Positions 9,942-18,918 of a DNA stretch of 64,000 bases are shown piece by piece. Position 1 is the first letter of the stretch; each line of letters begins with the position of its first letter. The notes under the pieces were generated by a model. It did no database searches and had not been told where the DNA came from. It was given only the letters and a program-made list of their open reading frames with translations. The position numbers were made by a program, and so were the translations under genes. Source of the DNA: Schlesneria paludicola DSM 18645 (GTDB lineage Bacteria > Planctomycetota > Planctomycetia > Planctomycetales > Planctomycetaceae); contig NZ_JH636435.1 in assembly GCF_000255655.1 (NCBI RefSeq), positions 622,209 through 686,208 of the forward strand, read 5' to 3'.

Positions 9942-12119
9942 CTATCGCTGCCTCCCCACAAAGGTTGCGAATCCGGATTCCAGAGCCATTAGTGCCGCCA
10001 ACCAATAGGCGAGAGTGCGCCAGATTTCTTGTCCGCGAACACCGACGCTCGAATCCGTCGTCATGAAGGCGGCAATAATTTCGGGTTCGACGCTGCGCCA
10101 ACGCGTTTTCAGATCGTCAGTCGAGATTCGCATCAGATCACTTTCGCGCCCATCGGGATTGACTGCGAACAAATCTGACGCGGGACCACCAGGCGACTCT
10201 TGCCAGTTCAAACGGTAGAGTCCTGCCCGATACGTTTCTGACCAGGTCAGTTCCAGTGCTTTTGCATCCGACGTGTCAGCCGTCGCACTGGGCGTTGTCG
10301 CCGAGTCAACCGTGAGCGGACGGGGTTCCTCACCACTGGGCAGTTCAACGGTCGGAGATTGAATCCGACGTTCGCCGGACAACGGCCGGCGCAACATTTC
10401 CCCTGCGGTGAGCTCGTGCGAGCCCGAACTGGTTTTCGCAATGGCTTTCGCAATTTCACGCATTGCCAGCACGTAGCTCGGCTCGGTTGGCCAATCGCTC
10501 CAACTTTTGTCTGCGGCCATCGTCCAGAACAGGACTCGTCCACGCCCAACGAGTTTTTCAATCAAGGCCGGCGATGACTGCGAATCATTCCAGCGAGCGA
10601 GCACTCGGACTTGTGGATCATCAACGACCGGCAGGCGAATCTGATACCGCTTATGGATCTTGATCCGTTCAAGGACCGCCGTGCTGAGTTGTCGCAATGC
10701 ATCCACGGGTGATGGAGAATTCTCTTCCAGGATCAAGCCCGCGACCGGTTCGTCTGAAGGTGCGTCGAGTTGCACGGGAAGAATTCCGGCACCGTCGCGG
10801 AACAGCTGACGGTTGTAACTGTCAGGATCGACCTGATCGCCGGGGAAGATCATCAGTCCCATGCCGGCCTCAACCTGCTTTCGCAGCAGATCCGCATGCG
10901 TGGAACTGAGAGTGGCAACGTTCGCCAGCACCATCAAGTCGGGATCAATTTTCGCGGATGTGGCCCATTCGGTGTCGGTGACCACTTCGACTTGAAAGGC
11001 TTTTGATTCGCCAATTGGCAATGAGAGCGCGAGTGCCAGAAAATCGGTTTCGCTTTGGAACGGATCGGTTGAGGGCTCACCATCCACGAGTTGCATGCGT
11101 GCATTCTCTTTCACATCAACCACGTCCCAGCGTTGGTTGTCACCAGCGAGGTCGTCTGCTGGCAGTTTCAGTGAAACATGATGCAGGCCCGCTTCCTGGA
11201 ATGTTGCGGTCAGGACAACGATGGTCGTCTCACCCGCGGCCAGCGCAGGCAAGGCGATTTCACTCGGTCGTCCGTCGATCAACCAGGTTCCCACCCAGCT
11301 CTCGAGTGGGGAATCCGATCCATTGCGGATTGTGGCTTCGAATCGTACGGGCGCACCCACCAGTGCCAGGCGATCCGCCTGAACCAACCGTTCGAGTGAA
11401 ACTTGCCGTGTCGACGCAGCACCGATGTCGATGATTCGAACCCGAACTCGATCGCCGCCCCAAGTCGACGGTGCCGCGACTTCATCTTCCCAGCCAACGC
11501 GTCGCAGATCGGTAATGATCGTCACGGCCCGCGTAGGATAGGTGCTGGATTCGATCAATTCATCAATCGTTCGCAATGCCGACGCCCACGACGTCATTGA
11601 TTCCGAAGGATGCAGGTTCTGGAGGGCACTTGTGGCGATGTTGCGATCAGCAAGATCCACCTCGCGAAGTAGTGGCGTCTTGGGCCGCGACGAGAGCACC
11701 AGCGTGAATCGGTCTTTTCCGCCGACATCTTCGATCGCTTGATTCGCAAGTTCGAGCGCCCGATCAAATGCCGTCCGACCATTGGACGTCAGCCCCATAC
11801 TGAGCGAATCATCCAGCACCAGGATATGACTGGTGCGACTGTCTCCACCGAACCAGCGGCCAATTCCAGAGGCGTTGAGAACCGGGCGTGCCACCATGCA
11901 GACGAGCAGGGCGATCAGCGCCATCCGCAAGAGCAGCAAGAGAAACTGCTCAATCTGGATTCGACGGCGATTGCGCTGAATCGTGAGCTTCAAATACTTC
12001 ATCGGCGCCCATTCGATCCGTCGAAAACTTCGCCGGAACAAAAGGTGGATGATGAGCGGGATGGAGACCAGCCCCAAGCCCCACAGCAGCGGCGAATTCA
12101 GAAACACCAGGCTGCTCAT
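9942..12119 (-). CDS. BatA-type VWA-domain membrane protein
   Basis: 725 residues. The N-terminus is the characteristic BatA (aerotolerance regulator N-terminal) module: a short helix, the motif PLIIHLLFRRSFRRIEWAPMKYL, and a second helix (FLLLLLRMALIALLVCMVARPV). A VWA domain follows with a DDSLSMG MIDAS motif. Then come an Ig-like region, a GATase-like segment (DLMVLANVATLS, GMGLMIFPGD) and a C-terminal helix (LAYWLAALMALESGFA). The ATG overlaps the TAA of the DUF58 gene by one base. With the next gene it forms a pair of VWA proteins of nearly the same design, probably an old duplication. Confidence 0.9.
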   Translation of the reverse strand: MSSLVFLNSPLLWGLGLVSIPLIIHLLFRRSFRRIEWAPMKYLKLTIQRNRRRIQIEQFLLLLLRMALIALLVCMVARPVLNASGIGRWFGGDSRTSHILVLDDSLSMGLTSNGRTAFDRALELANQAIEDVGGKDRFTLVLSSRPKTPLLREVDLADRNIATSALQNLHPSESMTSWASALRTIDELIESSTYPTRAVTIITDLRRVGWEDEVAAPSTWGGDRVRVRIIDIGAASTRQVSLERLVQADRLALVGAPVRFEATIRNGSDSPLESWVGTWLIDGRPSEIALPALAAGETTIVVLTATFQEAGLHHVSLKLPADDLAGDNQRWDVVDVKENARMQLVDGEPSTDPFQSETDFLALALSLPIGESKAFQVEVVTDTEWATSAKIDPDLMVLANVATLSSTHADLLRKQVEAGMGLMIFPGDQVDPDSYNRQLFRDGAGILPVQLDAPSDEPVAGLILEENSPSPVDALRQLSTAVLERIKIHKRYQIRLPVVDDPQVRVLARWNDSQSSPALIEKLVGRGRVLFWTMAADKSWSDWPTEPSYVLAMREIAKAIAKTSSGSHELTAGEMLRRPLSGERRIQSPTVELPSGEEPRPLTVDSATTPSATADTSDAKALELTWSETYRAGLYRLNWQESPGGPASDLFAVNPDGRESDLMRISTDDLKTRWRSVEPEIIAAFMTTDSSVGVRGQEIWRTLAYWLAALMALESGFATFVGRQR

Positions 12120-13036
12120 TAGCGGCGGCCTTTACGATGAATGTGCTGGAGTCGTTCCCGTGCGTGCAGATAGTGGCTCAGCCCCTCGGCCAATTCCTGA
12201 TCGGTTCGCAGCAACAAATTGTCGATGCCACGCCGACCGCACCCCTCTTTGATCTCGGCGATGAAGTCTTGCATCGCGGCACAGTAGGCCTTACGGAACG
12301 CCCACGGTTCGGCCATGAATTCTTCAGTGCCTTCAATATCACGGAACAACACATAGTCGTTGAATGGCAGTTCCAGTTCGTCACTGTCGAGGACATGGAT
12401 CATCAGCACCTCGTTTCCGCGATGACGCAATCGATCCAGACCGTCGAACAGGCTAGGAAGCTCCGTCAGCAGATCCGAAATCACAACGACTAGACCTCGG
12501 CGTTTGAGTTGATCGCCCAGCGTCTGCAGAACGGTGCCCAGGTCCGTTTCACGATCTGGTTGCGCTTCTTCGAGATGCCCAATAATAAGCGCCAGTTGTG
12601 ACTGCGTCGCAGCGGGCGGAAGGACTCGCCGTTGCTGGTTGTCAAACAATGCCAGTCCAACCGGATCACCCTGTTCGATCAAGAGCGAGGCGAGTGATGC
12701 CGCGAGCGTCGCGGCATACTCGAATTTCGTCAGCGGTCCCGAGCCGTACTTCATCGAGGCGCTCGCATCCATGACGATGGTCGCCTGAAGATTGCTCTCT
12801 TCTTCATACTGCTTGATGTAGAAGCGATCGGTTCGTCCGACGACGCGCCAGTCCAGTCGCCGCAGGTCATCCCCGGGCGAGTACTCGCGGTACTGGGCAA
12901 ATTCCACGTTGTGACCGTGAAACGGACTTTTATGCAGACCTGAGATCGTGCCTTCGACCACATGGCGCGCCCGGAACATCAGTCCCGAGATCGCCGCGAG
13001 GACCTTAGGATCGGAATACTTGGGCGACTTGGCCAT
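12119..13036 (-). CDS. DUF58 domain protein
   Basis: 305 residues. It carries the DUF58 signature (EFAQYREYSPGDDLRRLDWRV) followed by a VWA-like fold with a degenerate MIDAS (MDASASMKYG). DUF58 proteins are standard partners of MoxR ATPases and BatA proteins. The ATG lies 32 nt inside the 3' end of the MoxR gene, and the stop overlaps the BatA start by one base, so the three are tightly coupled. It is cytoplasmic: there is no signal peptide or membrane segment. A second DUF58 paralogue occurs at 18.9-19.8 kb. Its biochemical role is not established in this group. Confidence 0.93.
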   Translation of the reverse strand: MAKSPKYSDPKVLAAISGLMFRARHVVEGTISGLHKSPFHGHNVEFAQYREYSPGDDLRRLDWRVVGRTDRFYIKQYEEESNLQATIVMDASASMKYGSGPLTKFEYAATLAASLASLLIEQGDPVGLALFDNQQRRVLPPAATQSQLALIIGHLEEAQPDRETDLGTVLQTLGDQLKRRGLVVVISDLLTELPSLFDGLDRLRHRGNEVLMIHVLDSDELELPFNDYVLFRDIEGTEEFMAEPWAFRKAYCAAMQDFIAEIKEGCGRRGIDNLLLRTDQELAEGLSHYLHARERLQHIHRKGRR

Positions 13037-14060
13037 CGAGATGGTTCACTCCAGGGCGGGCGGCAACGTCGCGCAACAACGCTTCGATGATCGTGTCGGG
13101 GGTTTGACCGTCTGCCTGTGCGGCATAGGTTGTGACGAGACGATGTCGTAACACCGGAAGGGCGATCGCTCGGATATCTTCCGTCGTGACAGAGGTTCGG
13201 CCATCGAGCGCCGCGCGGGCCTTGGCCGCCATGATCAGCGATTGACCAGCACGAGGACCTGCCCCATAAGCAATCCACTTTTTGACGTAACCTGGCTGCC
13301 ACTCATCCTGGTCAACCGTTCGTGTCGAACGCACCAGCGCCATCGCATAATCAATACAATGATCCGAGACGGGAACCCGGCGAACGAGCGCCTGCAACCC
13401 AGGGATCTCACTGCCTTCAAGCACCTTCGTCGGCTTGTAGTTATTGACGCCAGTCGTCAGCCGATAGATCTGTCGTTCTTCCTCGCGCGTCGGATATCCG
13501 ACGAACACCTTGAACAGGAAGCGGTCCAATTGAGCCTCGGGCAGCGAATACGTTCCTTCCTGCTCGATCGGATTCTGTGTCGCCAGCACAAAAAACGGAT
13601 CAGGCAAGGCATGCCGATTTCCGCCGGAGGTCACCTGACGTTCCTGCATCGCCTCCAAAAGTGCCGCCTGTGTTTTGGGTGGCGTCCGGTTGATTTCGTC
13701 GGCGAGCACGATGTTAGCGAAGATCGGACCGGGCATATATTTCAATTGCCGCTCGCCCGTCCCCCGATCCTCGTGCAACACTTCCGTCCCGGTGATGTCG
13801 CTGGGCATCAAATCGGGCGTGAACTGGATGCGATGGAACTGCAGCGACAGGCTTTCGGCGAGCGTACTCACCATCAAGGTCTTGGCAAGTCCGGGAACAC
13901 CTTCGAGAATGCAGTGACCGCGAGCGAAAATTGCGATCATCAATTGTTCGACGACCTGATCTTGTCCCACGACGATTCGTGAGATCTCCTGTCGCAGTCT
14001 CTGATGGGCCTCTTTCAGCCGGGACAATCCGGCCAAATCGGCATCTTCGGAATCACTCAT
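13005..14060 (-). CDS. MoxR-family AAA+ ATPase
   Basis: 351 residues, the usual size of MoxR proteins. Visible motifs are Walker A (LEGVPGLAKT), Walker B (IVLADEINR), sensor-type NPIEQEGTYSLPEAQLDRF, and the C-terminal lid with AARPGVNH-like sequence. MoxR ATPases act as chaperone-like assembly factors, often activating metal-dependent enzymes or envelope complexes together with VWA proteins. Forty bases separate it from the upstream cyclase-fold gene, and its 3' end overlaps the DUF58 start by 32 nt. This is the core of the operon and the best-defined enzyme in it. Confidence 0.95.
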   Translation of the reverse strand: MSDSEDADLAGLSRLKEAHQRLRQEISRIVVGQDQVVEQLMIAIFARGHCILEGVPGLAKTLMVSTLAESLSLQFHRIQFTPDLMPSDITGTEVLHEDRGTGERQLKYMPGPIFANIVLADEINRTPPKTQAALLEAMQERQVTSGGNRHALPDPFFVLATQNPIEQEGTYSLPEAQLDRFLFKVFVGYPTREEERQIYRLTTGVNNYKPTKVLEGSEIPGLQALVRRVPVSDHCIDYAMALVRSTRTVDQDEWQPGYVKKWIAYGAGPRAGQSLIMAAKARAALDGRTSVTTEDIRAIALPVLRHRLVTTYAAQADGQTPDTIIEALLRDVAARPGVNHLDGQVAQVFRS

Positions 14061-14100
14061 TCGTTGTATACCTTTGCTTGATCCGCAGGAAGAATCGAAG

Positions 14101-15177
14101 TCAACGTTGATAGACTGGCAGGAATCGATAGGGCAGCTGCAGGATGATCAGCGCGATGGATGTGCCGTAGGTCTTACCGATCCCGTCGCCGTCCCATGAT
14201 CCGTCGCTTTTGTTCTGCATCGCGAGCAATTGATCGCGAACGTGGGGATAATACTTATCCCAGTATTCGTCACCGGACAGATAGAACGCCTGGGCCGCAT
14301 AGAGCTGACAGTAGTAGGCGTGACCGCCTTTATTCCATTTGTCGTTCCCTTGGAACTGCCCCCAGACATAATCGAGGCATCGCTTTGCAACTGGCGCGTC
14401 GTACTCGCCCGCGTTGTAGAGCGTGGCGACCGCCGCTGCCGAGATCGCCAATTGTGGGCCCCCACCAGACCCCAGCGAATACATAATGCCGCCCTCTGGC
14501 GTGCTGCACCGTTCGATGTACCGAACCGCCTCGTCAATCGTTCCTCGTGGCACCAGAAATCCGGAATTATGGGCGGCACGTAACGCCTGCACTTGAGTGA
14601 CGGTCACGGAACCTTCATCACCACTTCCCGGAATGTATGTCCACCCCCCGGCGCCACTCTGTCCGCCGGAAGTCAATTGAATTCCCGCCACGACCGCCTC
14701 ATGCGTGGCCGTTCGCATCGACTCCTTCGTGAGCACACCATACACCGATGCCAAATACATCAGCGCAAATCCATGGCCGTGCATCGGCATGCCGGATTCT
14801 TGCGACGGTGACGTAATCAGGCCCGAATTCGTCCGGCACTTGATCAAAAACTCGGTTCCCTTATCCAACTGTGGCGCATACCGGCCACGGGTTGGGGAAT
14901 CGCCATGTGCCAGCAAGGACGTACAGGCCAGCGATGTCATCGCAACAGGATACGCTTGACCGCCTTGTCCTTCGCGCCAAGAACCATCATCAGCTTGCGT
15001 CCTGGCCAGATAGTCCAACCCCGCCCGAACAGCCTTCAATGCCTCGGGCGTCACATGCTTGGGCAACACTTCATCTGCGGCCGAGACAATGTTCGACGAC
15101 ACCATTGCCTGCAAGGCGAAGGCAAAAACCGGTACAAAAATGGAACAGCGAGAATGCTTCACGGAGTGGAAGATCAT
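14101..15177 (-). CDS. Secreted squalene-cyclase/prenyltransferase-fold protein
   Basis: 358 residues with an N-terminal signal peptide (IFVPVFAFALQAMVSSNIVSA, cleavage near ADE). The mature protein consists of alpha/alpha-toroid repeats of the terpenoid cyclase/prenyltransferase type, with DGSW-type turns near the beginning (ADDGSWREGQGG) and end (SDGSWDGDGIG) and repeated small-residue helices. Planctomycetes have many such exported prenyltransferase/squalene oxidase repeat proteins of unknown substrate. The catalytic DCTAE-type motif of squalene cyclases is not seen, so I do not call it an enzyme. Its ATG overlaps the stop of the SIMPL gene as ATGA. It precedes moxR by 40 nt and is likely co-transcribed with it. 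Confidence 0.85.
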   Translation of the reverse strand: MIFHSVKHSRCSIFVPVFAFALQAMVSSNIVSAADEVLPKHVTPEALKAVRAGLDYLARTQADDGSWREGQGGQAYPVAMTSLACTSLLAHGDSPTRGRYAPQLDKGTEFLIKCRTNSGLITSPSQESGMPMHGHGFALMYLASVYGVLTKESMRTATHEAVVAGIQLTSGGQSGAGGWTYIPGSGDEGSVTVTQVQALRAAHNSGFLVPRGTIDEAVRYIERCSTPEGGIMYSLGSGGGPQLAISAAAVATLYNAGEYDAPVAKRCLDYVWGQFQGNDKWNKGGHAYYCQLYAAQAFYLSGDEYWDKYYPHVRDQLLAMQNKSDGSWDGDGIGKTYGTSIALIILQLPYRFLPVYQR

Positions 15178-16076
15178 TTCTTCACCTCCACGGCAGCCGC
15201 TTCCTGCATCGGTTCACCAGTGCCAGGAAGAATTGCGAACCGAACTCGCAGACTGATCTTCAGATTTCCCCCCGACATCGTCTCGGCAACGATCTCGTCT
15301 TTGTCGTCCTTATCGTCATTCGATTCGAAAGGATTGTAGTAATAAGGATTGCGGTTCGAGTTGCCACCCATTTCGTCAATCGCCAGGACTTGCCCAAGCT
15401 TGACACTGGACAGCCGCGCCAGCCGCTCGGCTCGCTTACGGGCATCTTTCACAGCCAAATCGTACGCTTTTTCTCGGGTCTCTTTGATGTTGGTCACAAT
15501 AAATTTCACCAGCGACGTCTGCTGTTGGCGGCCCCAACCGTAGTACCGCATCATCATCATGTCAGCATCCGACATCCCGAGGCCGGCCCCCGAGTCTTGT
15601 GCCGCATCGAGCAATTTGCCGACAGTTGACATCAGTTCTTCGGTCGGCATCTTGTCAACTCCAACAAGCCGCGCTCGCAAGGTGCTTCCCACTTCGACTT
15701 GCGTGCGTTTATTCGCGGCCGGGGTCATCCCGTTCCACATCATCTGCATCATTTCCTGCATATTGCCGCCCGCCTTCAAACCCAAGTTCTTTTCCTCAAG
15801 TTCGAGGTTCTCGAGATTGAGTGCTTTGAACGTCTCGATGGCGCGTTTCTTCGAATCGCGATGCTTCACCACGGCGTCGTCGGTCAACTCCCCCTTGGCG
15901 GACAGGCGAAGATTGATTTCGACGATGTTCGGAACAGAGCGAACTTCGCCGGTCCCTTCGACGACGATCCCTTGCGGATCGTTTTGCGCGAAAAGCGGGA
16001 GCGTCGCGGCACTCAGGAGAGCAACGAACGACGCAACAAACAGGACGCCACGTCGAATCACCGGCGTCGGACACAT
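15174..16076 (-). CDS. SIMPL (DUF541) domain periplasmic protein
   Basis: 300 residues from the ATG at 16076, which begins directly with a signal peptide (RRGVLFVASFVALLSAATLPLFA). The frame is open to another ATG at 16205, and a longer form with 43 extra residues cannot be excluded because neither start has a strong Shine-Dalgarno. The mature part shows the SIMPL/DUF541 pattern: IVVEGTGEVRSVPNIVEINLRL at the start, a helical middle with KAYDLAVKDARKRAERLA, and a final strand (ISLRVRFAIL). There is a Met-rich insertion near AGGNMQEMMQMMW and a run of Met near DADMMMM, possibly metal-binding. It is the first gene of the ten-gene minus-strand cluster. Confidence 0.88.
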   Translation of the reverse strand: MCPTPVIRRGVLFVASFVALLSAATLPLFAQNDPQGIVVEGTGEVRSVPNIVEINLRLSAKGELTDDAVVKHRDSKKRAIETFKALNLENLELEEKNLGLKAGGNMQEMMQMMWNGMTPAANKRTQVEVGSTLRARLVGVDKMPTEELMSTVGKLLDAAQDSGAGLGMSDADMMMMRYYGWGRQQQTSLVKFIVTNIKETREKAYDLAVKDARKRAERLARLSSVKLGQVLAIDEMGGNSNRNPYYYNPFESNDDKDDKDEIVAETMSGGNLKISLRVRFAILPGTGEPMQEAAAVEVKK

Positions 16077-16347
16077 GTCGAGTATGGGCCCCGTGTCGAG
16101 CCCATACGATGTCGCAATGGTCTGCGAGCCTCCACAGTCGACACAACGGTTTGAAATTTCCCGCCAGGAAACGTCGCGAATCTCTCTCATTTCAGTGACT
16201 TTCATCTATCGTGCGGCTGCTGGTTGAATCCAGTTCGACGTCTCGCTGAACAGTGCTGACAGCGATGTGATTCAGATGTGACGACTCGTATTCAGTCCAT
16301 TGAATTGTCCGCGATTGAAGGTGCTCGGCATCCCGTTCCATGGGGGC

Positions 16348-18543
16348 TCAGTCTTGATCCAAACTGTTCACCGCGACACTTGCGGGGGAAAGCGTGGAAT
16401 GACTTGCCGCATCGGTTTTGGCTTTTGTCGACTCAGAATTCAGGGGATAGGCGGTGATGGCTAAGTTCGACACGGTCAGCAGCGCTTTCGGCGTGACAAT
16501 GATATTGCCGCCCAGTGACTCGAGATCAGCCCCTCGAAAGACCCGGACCACTTTGCCATCCGCCTTGTTAATTTCGTAGATCCCGCGTGATGAAAAGAAG
16601 TAGATTCGATTCTGAGTCAAAACGGGATGTGCCCAAGTGCTGCCCGCATTGACTTTGACTGACCAGATGATTTTCCGTGTGGTCAGATCAAAGGCCGAGA
16701 TGTCCTCGCCACCAAGATAGAATCGGGTTTCGTCGATGCCAATGAGATCCGCAATCCGCGGCACGGACCGATGCCAGAGGACGCGCGGTCGTTGCGGGTC
16801 GACAGCGTACAACTTTTTCGATCGCATGCCTTTCAGGTACAGAATTCCGTTGATAATTTGCGGCGGTCCAACGGTAAACGGCTCTGACTGATTTCCATTC
16901 CACCAGAAGCGATGCGATTGACTCACCTCCGACGCGTAGTTCAGCCCCCATTCGACTTGACCAGAAACCGCGTCGAGCTGCACGAGACTTCCCGAATGGG
17001 TATCGACATACAGGTGTCCGCCGTGCAGCAGCAATGATGGCTGGTAGGTTCGTTCCATCGAATAGGGATTGGACTCACTTGTATAGCTACCAATCTTAGT
17101 CGACCACAGCAGCCTGCCGTCGCTGGAGTTCAAAGCAAGCACTTCAAGATCACGCCCTTGGTTCGGCTTGTTCGCGGCAAGATAGAGTCGCTCGCCCGAG
17201 ATCAGTGGCGTTCCGCGAATACTCCAGTTTTTCAACTCATTCGATTGTTGACTGTTGAAAACTTTCTTCCCGGTGTCGAGTTCACGCGAGACAATTCCGA
17301 ACTTGGCCGCCTCACCATGTTGTTGTTGCTGACTGGCCTCACGTGCTACCGTCCAAACTCGTCCCCCACCGACCACCAACCCGTGCTGTTCAAGCGGCGT
17401 GATGGTTCCCTGTTGTGCCTTTTGGACGACGTCGAAAATACGACCGCTTCGCCAGAGCAATTTGCCGTTTTCCAAATCGATGCCCAGATCGTACCCTGCG
17501 AAATTCACATAAATGCGAGATCCATCGGCGGCAACGGGAGGAATCCAGTCTGACGCGTTCTGCTGTCCTCCCCAGCGATTCTGGAGCTGCAGTCCTACGG
17601 GAGCGCCGGATTTGGAATCTGACACCGGGAAGAAACGGAACTGCCAAAGCGGTTCGGTGTCCGTGGGAAGGGGGATATCACCAGCAATTCCATTCTGTGC
17701 GGAGCGATTCTGGGCCGCTTCAGTCGTCGATGGATTCGTCGCCGCTACGGCCCCCTGCGGGGCGCGGCGTTCCGCCAGCGAACGCAGATGGCTCACGGCC
17801 GGAATCTCTTTGCCACCGATGGTGACTTTTTCCGTTGCATGCTGTTGTTCGACGACTTTCAGCAGTTCGTGAAATTCGGTCCAGTGCTTCTGTCGGGCAA
17901 GCGCAATACCGATTTTGGTCCTGAGTCGCACTTTAGAGATCTGTGAATCGGGGCGTTGTTCGAGGATCGTCCGCCAGGCGTTCACGGCTTGTTCCAGATT
18001 ACCAGCCTCGAAGTGCAGGTCACCCAATTTGTCAGCCGCAGAATCTCCGACGGACGTCACGACAAATCGAGAGAAAATCTGCGACAACTTGGTGAGTTCT
18101 TCTTTCCCGACCGCCTGCTCGAGCAATTTTTTCGCCTCGGCATCGAAGAACAGCCGATACGCGTCTTGGCCTGCGGTCGGCAGTTCGAGCAGGGCTTCGC
18201 GGGCGATCATCCGACTTGGCAACATGATGCCATCCGCCGTGAGGACCAGCCCCTCGGCTGTGGCGGCGAATACTTTTTCCAAATGCTTGAACGCTTTTTC
18301 CCACTGCTTTCGCCCGGCAAACCGACGGAAATCTTCCATCGCCTCACCAATTTCGGTGGGCTGTGCGGGCAACAAAAACGGTGGCTGTGCGGGTTTATTC
18401 TCGCCAGGGGTATCGTCTTCCCCCGCAACGAGGACCTGCGCCTGCACCGGGGTGCTCTGCGACAGTGGCGCGATCACCACGACGCAACCAATCAGAAGAA
18501 GTGTCCGCCATCCGCAGATTCGTCTGTCGAGCTCGAGTGTCAT
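16348..18543 (-). CDS. Exported PQQ-like beta-propeller protein
   Basis: 731 residues from the ATG at 18543; a GTG one codon upstream is possible. The N-terminus is a signal peptide (TLLLIGCVVVIAPLSQ, cleavage near VQAQ). Residues about 50-240 are helical with TPR-like character (AFKHLEKVFAATAEGL, LGDLHFEAGNLEQAVNAWRTIL). The rest forms a PQQ/quinoprotein-type beta-propeller with repeated blade motifs such as LLWSTKIG, VEWGLNY and RVLWHRSV. The PQQ-binding dehydrogenase active-site residues are not evident, so this is the non-enzymatic WD40-like class abundant in planctomycetes. It is separated from the operon downstream by a ~270 bp gap and is divergent from the DUF58 gene. Confidence 0.88.
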   Translation of the reverse strand: MTLELDRRICGWRTLLLIGCVVVIAPLSQSTPVQAQVLVAGEDDTPGENKPAQPPFLLPAQPTEIGEAMEDFRRFAGRKQWEKAFKHLEKVFAATAEGLVLTADGIMLPSRMIAREALLELPTAGQDAYRLFFDAEAKKLLEQAVGKEELTKLSQIFSRFVVTSVGDSAADKLGDLHFEAGNLEQAVNAWRTILEQRPDSQISKVRLRTKIGIALARQKHWTEFHELLKVVEQQHATEKVTIGGKEIPAVSHLRSLAERRAPQGAVAATNPSTTEAAQNRSAQNGIAGDIPLPTDTEPLWQFRFFPVSDSKSGAPVGLQLQNRWGGQQNASDWIPPVAADGSRIYVNFAGYDLGIDLENGKLLWRSGRIFDVVQKAQQGTITPLEQHGLVVGGGRVWTVAREASQQQQHGEAAKFGIVSRELDTGKKVFNSQQSNELKNWSIRGTPLISGERLYLAANKPNQGRDLEVLALNSSDGRLLWSTKIGSYTSESNPYSMERTYQPSLLLHGGHLYVDTHSGSLVQLDAVSGQVEWGLNYASEVSQSHRFWWNGNQSEPFTVGPPQIINGILYLKGMRSKKLYAVDPQRPRVLWHRSVPRIADLIGIDETRFYLGGEDISAFDLTTRKIIWSVKVNAGSTWAHPVLTQNRIYFFSSRGIYEINKADGKVVRVFRGADLESLGGNIIVTPKALLTVSNLAITAYPLNSESTKAKTDAASHSTLSPASVAVNSLDQD

Positions 18544-18546
18544 CAC

Positions 18547-18918
18547 GAACTGAAATCCATCTCACGAGGTGCGACCGATGCAGACAATGACGCCTCGAAG
18601 ACGATGACGGGAAGTCATTCGTCAGACGTCGTGTCATACTATCGAGGCAGTGAAGCCGTTTGCAACCAGTTGCACGAAAATATCCCGTCGCTTTCGCCAC
18701 ATCCGGAGATCAGGAGTCACCGCGAATCTGACGTATTGTCGCGGAAGATACGGACTCTATTCTTGCCGAGTGAAAAAAGTGCTATCGTCCAGCAACGAAT
18801 GCGTTTGAAGACGTCAGAGAAGACCGAAGTTTATCGGCTCCTTTTCGCCTCCATCAGATTTGTTCCTACAGCGTTTGATCCAATTCCTTATGACGCTTTC
18901 CGTTCAAGAGAATCTCGA
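18547..18918. other. Divergent intergenic region between PQQ-propeller and DUF58 genes
   Basis: This 370 bp region must hold the promoters of both divergent genes. A TTGCCG at about 18764 followed about 17 bp later by GCTATC is a weak candidate for the rightward gene. No RNA gene or convincing ORF was seen. The frame of the DUF58 gene stays open leftwards through this region into the propeller gene, but as uncharacteristic sequence. Confidence 0.4.

Noticed and set aside
9940-10101. 54-residue upstream extension of the second VWA protein
   Set aside because: It lies antisense-like within the 3' end of the BatA gene and is Arg-rich, while the ATG at 9939 directly begins a membrane-compatible N-terminus.
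17956-18918. Long upstream extension of the second DUF58 gene
   Set aside because: It overlaps the propeller gene in antisense and lacks any DUF58 character; the paralogue in the MoxR operon starts at the equivalent of 18919.
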